Origin: Streptomyces sp. A2-16
Lineage (GTDB): Bacteria; Actinomycetota; Actinomycetes; Streptomycetales; Streptomycetaceae
DNA length: 64,000 nucleotides
Direction of reading: 5' to 3'
NCBI RefSeq assembly: GCF_018128905.1
Contig: NZ_CP063808.1
Span: forward strand, 3,472,001-3,536,000
In this document: one piece after another, positions 44,029-53,521 of the stretch
Numbering within the stretch: the first letter of the stretch is position 1
Layout of the letters: each line of letters begins with the position of its first letter
Position numbers and translations under genes: made by a program
The notes under the pieces: model-generated
Databases searched by the model: none
The model's input: only the letters and a program-made list of their open reading frames with translations
Told to the model about the DNA's origin: nothing

Positions 44029-44054
44029 GCCGGTGCCCGCGCCAGGGCACCGGC
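44029..44054 (+). terminator. Terminator of the copper operon
   Basis: GCCGGTGCCC (44029-44038) and GGGCACCGGC (44045-44054) form a perfect 10-bp stem with a 6-nt loop, followed by TCGTTG. Confidence 0.75.
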
Positions 44055-44209
44055 TCGTTGTGGCGATGGTCACGCGCCCCTTCGATGCCCGTTGCGTAGG
44101 CTGGCGCGCGTCGCCGTCCGGTCAGCCGCAGCCGACTGGCCGTAAGGTGTCAAAACAGCCCTTGACCTGCATCAACGCGGGCAGGGAGCCTACTTTTGGG
44201 AGTACACCG

Positions 44210-44629
44210 ATGTTGCGCACCATGTTCAAGTCCAAGATCCACCGAGCCGTCGTCACCCAGGCCGACCTGCACTACGTGGGATCGGTGACCATCGACGCGG
44301 ATCTCCTCGACGCCGCCGACCTGCTGCCCGGCGAGCTGGTCCACATCGTCGACATCACCAACGGCGCCCGGCTGGAGACGTACGTCATCGAGGGCGAGCG
44401 CGGGTCGGGGGTGGTCGGTATCAACGGTGCCGCCGCCCATCTCGTCCACCCAGGGGATCTGGTGATCATCATCAGTTACGCTCAAGTGACCGACGCCGAG
44501 GCGCGGGCGCTCGAACCCCGGGTCGTGCACGTGGACCGCGACAACCGCATCGTCGCCCTGGGGGCCGATCCGTCCGAGCCGGTGCCGGGTTCCGACCAGG
44601 AGCGCAGCCCGCAGGCGGTACCGGCCTGA
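44210..44629 (+). CDS. panD: Aspartate 1-decarboxylase
   Basis: This 139-residue pyruvoyl enzyme makes beta-alanine from aspartate for pantothenate and CoA. The proenzyme start [21 protein letters not shown] is diagnostic. Self-cleavage should occur between G24 and S25 in YVGSVTID, giving the pyruvoyl group. Later blocks are [20 protein letters not shown] and [25 protein letters not shown] precedes ATG 44210. The last 20 residues are an extra hydrophilic tail. No other pantothenate genes are adjacent; a small GNAT gene follows after 37 bp and may be cotranscribed. Confidence 0.95.
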   Translation: MLRTMFKSKIHRAVVTQADLHYVGSVTIDADLLDAADLLPGELVHIVDITNGARLETYVIEGERGSGVVGINGAAAHLVHPGDLVIIISYAQVTDAEARALEPRVVHVDRDNRIVALGADPSEPVPGSDQERSPQAVPA

Positions 44630-44666
44630 CCTGCCGCTCGACGACCTTCGGACCAGGAGCGTGCCC

Positions 44667-45017
44667 ATGAGCGACATCGAGATCCGTGACGACCGACAGG
44701 CCGGGCGCCTGGAGGCCTTCGGTTCCGGGGGAGGCGAAGTCGTCGGCCACATCCAGTACTTCGTCCTCGAATCGCCAGGGCGCGCCCTGGTCCCGGTCCA
44801 CACCATCGTCGAACCGGCCCACGAGGGACAGGGCATAGCGGGCTCCCTCGCCCGCGAGCTCTACGGCATCGCGGCACGCGAGGGCATCCCCGTCGCCCCG
44901 CTGTGCCCGTACGTCGTCAAGTGGGCCGAACGCCACCCGGACGAGGCTCCCGCGGCCGACCCGGAGCTGCTCCGCGCGGCGAAGGAATGGCTGGTGGCCC
45001 ACCCCGAGGGCTTCTGA
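44667..45017 (+). CDS. Small GNAT-like N-acetyltransferase (YidJ/YjdJ type)
   Basis: This 118-residue protein matches the short GNAT_acetyltransf_2/YjdJ family: IEIRDDRQAGRLEAFGSGGG at the start, HTIVEPAHEGQGIAGSLARELYGIAAREGIPVAPLCPYVVKWAERHPD in the core (acetyl-CoA loop GQGIAGSL, then CPY). Members typically acetylate small amines; the human relative NATD1 is of the same fold. The ribosome site AGGAGC lies 7 nt upstream of ATG 44667. It sits just after panD on the same strand. In some bacteria a GNAT (PanZ/PanM) promotes PanD maturation, but this sequence is of another subfamily, so such a role is only a thought. Confidence 0.8.
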   Translation: MSDIEIRDDRQAGRLEAFGSGGGEVVGHIQYFVLESPGRALVPVHTIVEPAHEGQGIAGSLARELYGIAAREGIPVAPLCPYVVKWAERHPDEAPAADPELLRAAKEWLVAHPEGF

Positions 45018-45319
45018 ACGGGCAGACCTGAAGGGCGGCGGCCGGTTCGACACCGCCACCGCCCGCCAGGCCGACGCCGGGGCCGACTCCCCACCGGGCC
45101 GTGAGCCCCAGGGCCGGCTCGACACCGCACTGGCTCGTGAGGCCCACGGTCGGCTCGCACCGCCCCACGCGCCGAGCCGCACCTCAACACCCCCGGCCGC
45201 ACCCCGTGCACACCCACGCGGGCCCCGCGTTTCACGCGCGGGGGTGACTGGCGGGAGGGCTCGCGGGTACGCGGGGGAGTAGTCCAGAGCCGACGTCGAC
45301 CGACTGGCTGGAGGACCCG
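45018..45319. other. Intergenic spacer with degenerate 36-bp repeats and a hairpin
   Basis: No gene is supported. Two degenerate copies of a GTGAG(C/G)CCCA(G/C)GG(C/T)CGGCTCG unit lie 36 bp apart (45101, 45137). CCCCGCG (45223-45229) and CGCGGGG (45237-45243) form a hairpin that can end the panD transcript. Confidence 0.5.
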
Positions 45320-45523
45320 ATGACCGACCCGTACCCCGACCCCGTCCCGCCGGGGCCCACCCCGGGACCCAACCCTGGCCCCGGTCCGGTGCCCACCCCG
45401 GGCCCGCCCCCGCAGCCCCCGTCGCCCCCGACCCCGACCCCGAGTCCGGGCCCGGCCCCGTCGCCGATCCCGCCGGGCCCCGAACCGGTACCGAGCCCCG
45501 AGCCGGGGCCACCGCTCAGCTGA
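45320..45523 (+). CDS. Proline-rich small protein (Pro ~50%)
   Basis: A 67-residue protein with an excellent ribosome site (GGAGG, 7 nt before ATG). After MTDPYPDPVPPG nearly every second residue is proline, interspersed with Gly, Thr, Ser and Glu (PTPGPNPGPGPVPTPG, PSPPTPTPSPGPAPSP). It lacks a signal peptide and would form an extended polyproline-type chain. The function is unknown. It ends 17 bp before a strong bidirectional terminator shared with gnd. The low-complexity sequence could be compositional, but start context and the terminator argue for a real gene. Confidence 0.55.
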   Translation: MTDPYPDPVPPGPTPGPNPGPGPVPTPGPPPQPPSPPTPTPSPGPAPSPIPPGPEPVPSPEPGPPLS

Positions 45524-45540
45524 CGGCAACCACGCGAAAC

Positions 45541-45580
45541 ACAGGGGAGGGGGCCACCGGACGGTGGCCCCCTCCCCTGT
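45541..45580. terminator. Bidirectional 18-bp terminator between the Pro-rich gene and gnd
   Basis: ACAGGGGAGGGGGCCACC (45541-45558), loop GGAC, GGTGGCCCCCTCCCCTGT (45563-45580): a perfect stem 12 bp from the gnd stop and 17 bp from the Pro-rich gene stop. Confidence 0.9.
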
Positions 45581-45592
45581 GCGGAGCGACGC

Positions 45593-47032
45593 TCAGCCGG
45601 TCACCTCGGACCGGTCCCCACCCCACAGCGTGTGGAAGGAACCGTCGCGGTCCGTGCGCCGGTAGGTGTGCGCCCCGAAGAAGTCCCGCTGCCCCTGCGT
45701 CAGCGCCGCGGGCAGCCGCTCGGCGCGCAACGCGTCGTAGTAGGCCAGCGCCGCCGCGAAGCCCGGCGTCGGCACACCCTGCCGCGTCGCCGCGATGATG
45801 ACCTCGCGCCAGTCGTCCTGGGCGTCGGCGATCTCCTGGGCGAAGGTGTCGTCGGAGAGCAGGCTGGGCAGGTCCGCGCGGGTGTCGTAGGCGGACCGGA
45901 TGCGGTCCAGGAAGGCCGCCCGGATGATGCAGCCGCCGCGCCAGATCGCGGAGACGGCGCCCAGGTCGATGTCCCAGTCGTACTCCTCACGGGCGGCCGC
46001 GATCTCGTGGAAGCCCTGCGTGTACGACACGATCTTCGAGGCGTACAGCGCCTGCTCGACACGGTCCGCGAAGGCGCCCGCCTCGGACTCCGACAGGGGG
46101 GTCGCCTTGGGCCCGGCGAGGGAGCGGGACGCCTCCCGCAGCTCCGCGTGCCCGGACAGCGAGCGGGCGAAGACCGCCTCGGCGATACCGGAGACCGGCA
46201 CACCGAGGTCAAGGGCGATCTGCACGGTCCACCGCCCTGTGCCCTTCTGCTCGGCCTGGTCCACCACGACGTCCACGAACGGCTTCCCCGTCGCCGCGTC
46301 CACGTGGGAGAGCACCTCGGCCGTGATCTCGATCAGGTACGAGTCCAGGCGGCCCGTGTTCCAGGTGCGGAAGATGTCGGCGATCTGCGCCGGGGAGTAC
46401 CCGGCCACGTCCCGCAGCAACTGGTAAGCCTCACCGATCAGTTGCATGTCGGCGTACTCGATGCCGTTGTGCACCATCTTCACGAAGTGCCCGGCGCCGT
46501 CAGGGCCGACGTGGGTCACACAGGGCGCCCCGTCCGCCGCCTTCGCGGAGATCTTCTCCAGCATCGGGCCGAGAGAGTCGTACGACTCCTTCGGGCCGCC
46601 CGGCATGATGCTCGGGCCGTTGAGGGCGCCCTCCTCGCCGCCGGAGACGCCCATGCCCACGAAGTGGATGCCCTGCTCGCGCAGTTCGCGCTCCCGGCGC
46701 CGGGTGTCCGCGAAGTGCGCGTTGCCGCCGTCGATGATCATGTCGCCGGGCTCGAGCAGCGGCGCGAACTCCTGGATCACCGCGTCGGTCGGCTCACCGG
46801 CCTTCACCATGATGACCAGACGGCGCGGGCGCTCCAGGGCCGCCACGAACTCCTTGGCGGTCTCGGCCGCGATGAAGTCGCCCTCGGAGCCGAACTCCTC
46901 GACCAGGGCGTGCGTGCGCGACGCGGTCCGGTTGTGCAGGGCGACCGTATAGCCGTTGCGGGCGAAGTTGCGGGCCAGGTTGCGGCCCATGACCGCGAGG
47001 CCCGTGACACCGATCTGCGCTGTGTTGCTCAT
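45593..47032 (-). CDS. gnd: 6-phosphogluconate dehydrogenase (decarboxylating, NADP)
   Basis: This 479-residue enzyme of the oxidative pentose phosphate pathway makes ribulose-5-phosphate, CO2 and NADPH. The NADP-binding motif is GLAVMGRNLARNFARNGYTVALHNRT, the substrate signature is MGVSGGEEGALNGPSIMPGG, and the catalytic lysine/asparagine block is GPDGAGHFVKMVHNGIEYADMQ. WNTGRLDSYLIEIT and the C-terminal FFGAHTYRRTDRDGSFHTLW complete the long (dimeric) form. ATG 47032 was chosen over GTG 47047 because GGGAGC lies upstream and the Rossmann fold follows directly. Confidence 0.96.
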   Translation of the reverse strand: MSNTAQIGVTGLAVMGRNLARNFARNGYTVALHNRTASRTHALVEEFGSEGDFIAAETAKEFVAALERPRRLVIMVKAGEPTDAVIQEFAPLLEPGDMIIDGGNAHFADTRRRERELREQGIHFVGMGVSGGEEGALNGPSIMPGGPKESYDSLGPMLEKISAKAADGAPCVTHVGPDGAGHFVKMVHNGIEYADMQLIGEAYQLLRDVAGYSPAQIADIFRTWNTGRLDSYLIEITAEVLSHVDAATGKPFVDVVVDQAEQKGTGRWTVQIALDLGVPVSGIAEAVFARSLSGHAELREASRSLAGPKATPLSESEAGAFADRVEQALYASKIVSYTQGFHEIAAAREEYDWDIDLGAVSAIWRGGCIIRAAFLDRIRSAYDTRADLPSLLSDDTFAQEIADAQDDWREVIIAATRQGVPTPGFAAALAYYDALRAERLPAALTQGQRDFFGAHTYRRTDRDGSFHTLWGGDRSEVTG

Positions 47033-47287
47033 ACCGCCTGCTCCCAAAAGATCCCGTGGATCGCGTAGGTCGTCTATCGCTGCCGGTCGTGCTTGTCAGT
47101 ATCGTCCACCGGACATCCTGGCTTGTCGGGGGACTGTCCGCACACCAGGGATACGGTTCGGGCGCCTCGTTGCGTTCAGCTGCGGACGCCGGTCCGGTAC
47201 GCGCCCCCACGCGGCTGGTTGCCGTCTTGTCATGGCCTGTTCGTGGCGCTTACTTTTGCCCCTCCTGGCGCATTGACGCATGTCTAG

Positions 47288-49571
<2,284 letters not shown>

Positions 49572-49799
49572 GAGCTGCTCCTCTGCGTGAGGCGGGGCCG
49601 GGCGGCCCGACGCGACGAACGGTCGTCTTCCATGGAGAACACGATGCCGGGAAAAGTTCTTCCCGTCGTCGTACCTGAGCAGGCAATGGGTCCTACTGCC
49701 GATGGAGTACAAAAGGGTCCGTGTCCTCCCCAAGGCGGGTGACACGGGGTGGAGGCCCCCTGGTGGGTCCCCCTACGGGCCTTGGTACTACTGCTGGTC

Positions 49800-50525
49800 G
49801 TGGACCTAGACCCTGATCTCGCGGCGCTGCGACCGCTCGGCGCCTTCTTCGTACTACGGACGATCGGCGGCCCTGCCGGGGCGTCGCCCCCGACGCTGCC
49901 GACCCTCGCACAAGTCTACGAGAACCAAGGGTCGGATGTTTATGGAAATACCATGACTTTTCGTGTCCGGAAGGTCGCCGCGGCCCTGCGCGCCCCCGAA
50001 CCGAGGATCGCGGCCTCCATCGCCCACCAGGGACTTGCGGCCCGGCTGTGGTCGGTGGCGCTCGGCTGTGCGGTCAGGTACGGACGGATCCCGGATCTGT
50101 CGCCGGGCCGGCTGCACTGGGACCCCGACGCCAGTGCCCCTGACGAGCTGTGGCTGGACGCGGTGGCGCCCCTGCGGGGCGATGCCGCGACGATCGCCGA
50201 CGTCGTCCTGCACGGGCACCTCGTCCCGCTCGCGGCAGCGCTGCACTCCGAGTACCGGCTCGCCTCCGGGCTGCTGTGGGGCAACGCCGGCTCGGCCCTC
50301 GCGGGTGCCGCCCGGCAGCTGGGCCACCACCCCGAGCTCTCCGCCCGCGTCCGCGGCCTCACGGCCGAGCTCCTCGCCCATCCCTTGCTCGCGGGAACCC
50401 TCGACGGCACCACGCTCCGCCGCCGCAGCTGCTGTCTGTACTACCGGTTGCCGGGGGGTGGCGTGTGCGGTGACTGTTGCTTCACACGAGCCCCGCGCTC
50501 TTCCCCGCGCGGCGCATCTGGGTGA
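49800..50525 (+). CDS. FhuF-like [2Fe-2S] protein (ferric-siderophore reductase type)
   Basis: This 241-residue cytosolic protein has a helical body (MTFRVRKVAAALRAPEPRIAASIAHQGLAARLWSVALGC, LASGLLWGNAGSALAGAARQL) and a C-terminal motif RRRSCCLYYRLPGGGVCGDCC. That is the CC-x10-C-x2-C 2Fe-2S ligand set of FhuF-family proteins, which reduce ferric iron released from siderophores. The start is uncertain: GTG 49800 aligns with the family N-terminus (DLDPDLAALRPLGAFF), while GTG 49749 is in frame but gives a non-family extension; neither has a strong ribosome site. It stands alone between the transporter and glgA. Confidence 0.82.
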   Translation: MDLDPDLAALRPLGAFFVLRTIGGPAGASPPTLPTLAQVYENQGSDVYGNTMTFRVRKVAAALRAPEPRIAASIAHQGLAARLWSVALGCAVRYGRIPDLSPGRLHWDPDASAPDELWLDAVAPLRGDAATIADVVLHGHLVPLAAALHSEYRLASGLLWGNAGSALAGAARQLGHHPELSARVRGLTAELLAHPLLAGTLDGTTLRRRSCCLYYRLPGGGVCGDCCFTRAPRSSPRGASG

Positions 50526-50564
50526 CCATGAAAGCCAACCAGCCGCTGAGACAGGGGGTTCCGG

Positions 50565-51719
50565 GTGCGTGTGGGCCTGCTGACCCGGGAGTACCCGCCG
50601 GATGTGTACGGCGGCGCGGGTGTCCATGTCGAGTTCCTCGCCCGGGAGTTGAGGTCCCTGGTCGACCTGGATGTGCACTGCTGGGGCGAGGGCCGCGCGG
50701 AAGGTGTCGTCCGGCACCGGCCCTGGTCCGCGCTGGACACCGCCAACGACGCCCTGCGCACCTTCTCCGTGGACCTCTCCATGGCCGCGGGCCTCGAAGG
50801 CCGAGAGCTGGTCCACTCGCACACCTGGTACGCCAACCTCGCCGGCCACCTCGGCAAGCTGCTGCACGGCATCCCGCACGTGATGACCGCCCACTCCCTG
50901 GAGCCCCTGCGCCCCTGGAAGGCCGAGCAGCTCGGCGGCGGATACGCCCTCTCCAGCTGGGCCGAGCGCACCGCGATCGAGACCGCCGACGCGGTGATCG
51001 CCGTCTCCGGAGCGATGCGCGAGGACATCCTCGGCTGCTACCCGGCGCTGGATCCGGCCAAGGTCCACATCGTGCACAACGGCATCGACACCGCCCTTTA
51101 CCAGCCCGACCACGGCACCGAGGTGCTGGACCGCATCGGGCTGGACCGCGACCGTCCGTTCGTGCTGTTCGTCGGCCGCATCACCCGCCAGAAGGGCGTG
51201 CCCCAGCTGATGCGCGCGGTCCGGGACATCGACCCGGCCGCGCAGGTCGTGCTGTGCGCGGGCGCGCCGGACACCCCGGAGATCGACCGGGAGTTCCGCG
51301 AGCTCTTCGAGGAGCTGAGCCGGGTCCGTGAGGGCGTGCACTGGATCCCCCAGATGCTGCCCCGGCCCGAGGTGATCCAGCTGCTGACCCACGCGGCCGT
51401 GTTCGTCTGCCCCTCGGTGTACGAACCCCTCGGCATCGTCAACCTGGAGGCGATGGCCTGCGGCACTCCCGTGGTGGCCTCGCGGGTCGGCGGGATCCCC
51501 GAGGTCGTCGACGACGGCAGGACAGGACTGCTCGTGACCGTGGACGATGGGTTCGAGACGGCTCTGGCGCGGGCACTCGACTCCGTGATCGGCGATCCGG
51601 AGGCGGCTCGTCGGATGGGCGAGGCGGGACGTGCTCGCGCGGTGGGCCAGTTCGGCTGGGACGCCGTGGCGCGGCGCACGGTCCGGCTCTACGAGGAGAT
51701 CCTCAAACAGGCGTACTAG
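50565..51719 (+). CDS. glgA: Actinobacterial glycogen synthase / alpha-maltose-1-phosphate-forming GT4 (GlgA/GlgM type)
   Basis: This 384-residue GT4 enzyme reads [30 protein letters not shown] at the N-terminus (donor/acceptor loop KxGG replaced by YGGAG, as in actinobacteria), [66 protein letters not shown] and the nucleotide-sugar site [24 protein letters not shown]. In mycobacteria the homologue GlgM makes maltose-1-phosphate from ADP-glucose for the GlgE pathway, which may apply here. GTG 50565 is the start. It is 49 bp upstream of glgC, which supplies ADP-glucose. Confidence 0.93.
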   Translation: MRVGLLTREYPPDVYGGAGVHVEFLARELRSLVDLDVHCWGEGRAEGVVRHRPWSALDTANDALRTFSVDLSMAAGLEGRELVHSHTWYANLAGHLGKLLHGIPHVMTAHSLEPLRPWKAEQLGGGYALSSWAERTAIETADAVIAVSGAMREDILGCYPALDPAKVHIVHNGIDTALYQPDHGTEVLDRIGLDRDRPFVLFVGRITRQKGVPQLMRAVRDIDPAAQVVLCAGAPDTPEIDREFRELFEELSRVREGVHWIPQMLPRPEVIQLLTHAAVFVCPSVYEPLGIVNLEAMACGTPVVASRVGGIPEVVDDGRTGLLVTVDDGFETALARALDSVIGDPEAARRMGEAGRARAVGQFGWDAVARRTVRLYEEILKQAY

Positions 51720-51768
51720 GCCCCGCGCCAGGGCAGTGATGGGTCAAATCAGCGTGAGGGGAGCGGCC

Positions 51769-52989
51769 ATGCGTCGTGGCGGACCTTCGGTGCTCGGCAT
51801 CGTACTCGCGGGCGGAGAAGGCAAACGCCTGATGCCCCTGACCACGGACCGCGCCAAACCAGCGGTCACCTTCGGAGGAACGTATCGGCTGGTCGACTTC
51901 GTCCTGTCCAACCTGGTCAACGCCGACGTCCTGCGCATCTGTGTCCTCACGCAGTACAAGTCGCACTCGCTCGACCGGCACATCACGACCACCTGGCGGA
52001 TGTCGAGCCTGCTCGGCAACTACATCACGCCGGTGCCCGCCCAGCAGCGCCTCGGACCGCGCTGGTACCTGGGCAGCGCGGACGCGATCCTGCAGTCCCT
52101 GAACCTGCTCTACGACGAGCGCCCCGAGTACGTCGCGGTCTTCGGCGCCGACCACGTGTACCGCATGGACCCGCGCCAGATGCTCGCACAGCACATCGAG
52201 TCCGGCGCGGGCGTCACGGTGGCCGGGATCCGCGTCCCGCGCTCCGAGTCCCCGTCGTTCGGGGTGATCTCCCCGGGCTCGGACGGCCTCACCGTGGAAC
52301 GCTTCCTGGAGAAGCCCGCCGACCCGCCCGGGCTGGCGGACGACCCGGAGAGCGTGTTCGCCTCGATGGGCAACTACATCTTCACCACCAAGGCCCTGAT
52401 CGAGGCGCTCCAGCGGGACTCGGAGGAGGAGGACTCCGTCCACGACATGGGCGGCTCGATCCTGCCGCAGCTCACCGACCGCGGCGAGGCCCAGCTCTAC
52501 GACTTCAGCGCCAACCACGTCCCCGGCGAGACCACCCGCGACCGCGGCTACTGGCGTGACGTGGGAACCCTGGACGCCTATTACGACGCCCACATGGACC
52601 TGATCGCCGAGCGCCCCGCCTTCAACCTCTACAACCGGCAGTGGCCCATCTACACCCACTCCGGTCAGCTCTCCCCGGCCCGCTTCAACGCCGGCGGCAT
52701 CGCCAGCGAGTCCATCATCAGCGCGGGCTGCCTGATCCGGGGCCAGGTCACCCGCTCCGTGCTCTCACCCGGCGTCCTGGTCGACCCGGGGGCCGTCGTC
52801 CAGGGCTCGGTGCTGCACGACAACGTCAAGATCGGCCGGGGCGCGGTGGTCCGGGGCGCGGTTCTCGACAAGAACGTCGAGGTCCCGCCGGGCGCCACGA
52901 TCGGGGTGAACCCGGAGCGGGACGCGGAGCTGTACACGGTGTCCAGGGGCGGGGTGATCGCCCTCGGCAAGGGCCAGCTGGTGTCGTAG
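51769..52989 (+). CDS. glgC: Glucose-1-phosphate adenylyltransferase
   Basis: This 406-residue enzyme makes ADP-glucose, the first committed step of glycogen synthesis. It carries [44 protein letters not shown] (nucleotide-binding loop and catalytic Lys region), [20 protein letters not shown] (effector-site region), [33 protein letters not shown] (catalytic Asp), and the C-terminal beta-helix [40 protein letters not shown] 51769 follows GGGAG; the upstream in-frame extension is not family-like. It is the partner of the adjacent glgA. Confidence 0.95.
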   Translation: MRRGGPSVLGIVLAGGEGKRLMPLTTDRAKPAVTFGGTYRLVDFVLSNLVNADVLRICVLTQYKSHSLDRHITTTWRMSSLLGNYITPVPAQQRLGPRWYLGSADAILQSLNLLYDERPEYVAVFGADHVYRMDPRQMLAQHIESGAGVTVAGIRVPRSESPSFGVISPGSDGLTVERFLEKPADPPGLADDPESVFASMGNYIFTTKALIEALQRDSEEEDSVHDMGGSILPQLTDRGEAQLYDFSANHVPGETTRDRGYWRDVGTLDAYYDAHMDLIAERPAFNLYNRQWPIYTHSGQLSPARFNAGGIASESIISAGCLIRGQVTRSVLSPGVLVDPGAVVQGSVLHDNVKIGRGAVVRGAVLDKNVEVPPGATIGVNPERDAELYTVSRGGVIALGKGQLVS

Positions 52990-52998
52990 GAGGCCGAG

Positions 52999-53433
52999 GT
53001 GACCGTCCGCGCCGTGACGCCCGCCGACGCGGACGACGTCCTCCGCCTGCTCCGTGGCTTCGCCACGAGCCACAGCCCCGAGCCGGGCCGCTTCACGACG
53101 GTCGACTTTCCCGCCGTCCTGGCCGCCGCCGCGGTCGGCAGGGCGGAGTTCCTGGCCGCCGAGGAGGGCGGGCGCGTGATCGGGTACGCCTACGCCGCCC
53201 GCGTGCCCACGCTGTTCGCCCGGGGCACGGTCCTCGAACTCCTGGAACTCACCGTCGGCACAGCGCTGCGCGGTCGCGGCGTCGGCTCGGGGCTCGTGCG
53301 CGCGGTGCTGGAGGCCGCAGGACGGGCCGGCGACGTGGAGGTGTGCGTGCCGACGCGCAGGGCCGCCGACTTCTACCGGCGACTGGGTTTCACCGAAACG
53401 GCCGCCTACCTCAAGTGGACGCCCGGCGGCTGA
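52999..53433 (+). CDS. GNAT-family N-acetyltransferase, 144 aa
   Basis: A single GNAT domain: VRAVTPADADDVLRLLRGF at the start, LELLELTVGTALRGRGVGSGLVRAVLEAAGRA with the acetyl-CoA loop RGRGVGSG, and CVPTRRAADFYRRLGFTETAAYL at the end. GTG 52999 has AGGAGG five bases upstream that overlaps the glgC stop, so it is probably cotranscribed with glgC. The substrate is unknown, and a link with glycogen is not implied by sequence. Confidence 0.85.
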   Translation: MTVRAVTPADADDVLRLLRGFATSHSPEPGRFTTVDFPAVLAAAAVGRAEFLAAEEGGRVIGYAYAARVPTLFARGTVLELLELTVGTALRGRGVGSGLVRAVLEAAGRAGDVEVCVPTRRAADFYRRLGFTETAAYLKWTPGG

Positions 53434-53440
53434 AGCCGGG

Positions 53441-53510
53441 TTGTCATGTCCCTGGACGGAAGCCCGAATCCGTGTTGTCATGCCAACTCCTGCCCATGAC
53501 AACGTTGTTA
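53441..53510. promoter_or_regulatory. Operator cluster upstream of the GH2 gene: three TTGTCATG elements and a LacI-like palindrome
   Basis: TTGTCATG lies at 53441-53448 and 53475-53482, and inverted (CATGACAA) at 53495-53502. Overlapping the last is TGACAACGTTGTTA (53497-53510), containing the perfect palindrome ACAACGTTGT with an AACGTT core typical of LacI-family operators. It ends 12 bp before the ATG at 53522. Confidence 0.55.
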
Positions 53511-53521
53511 TGGAGGCTTCC

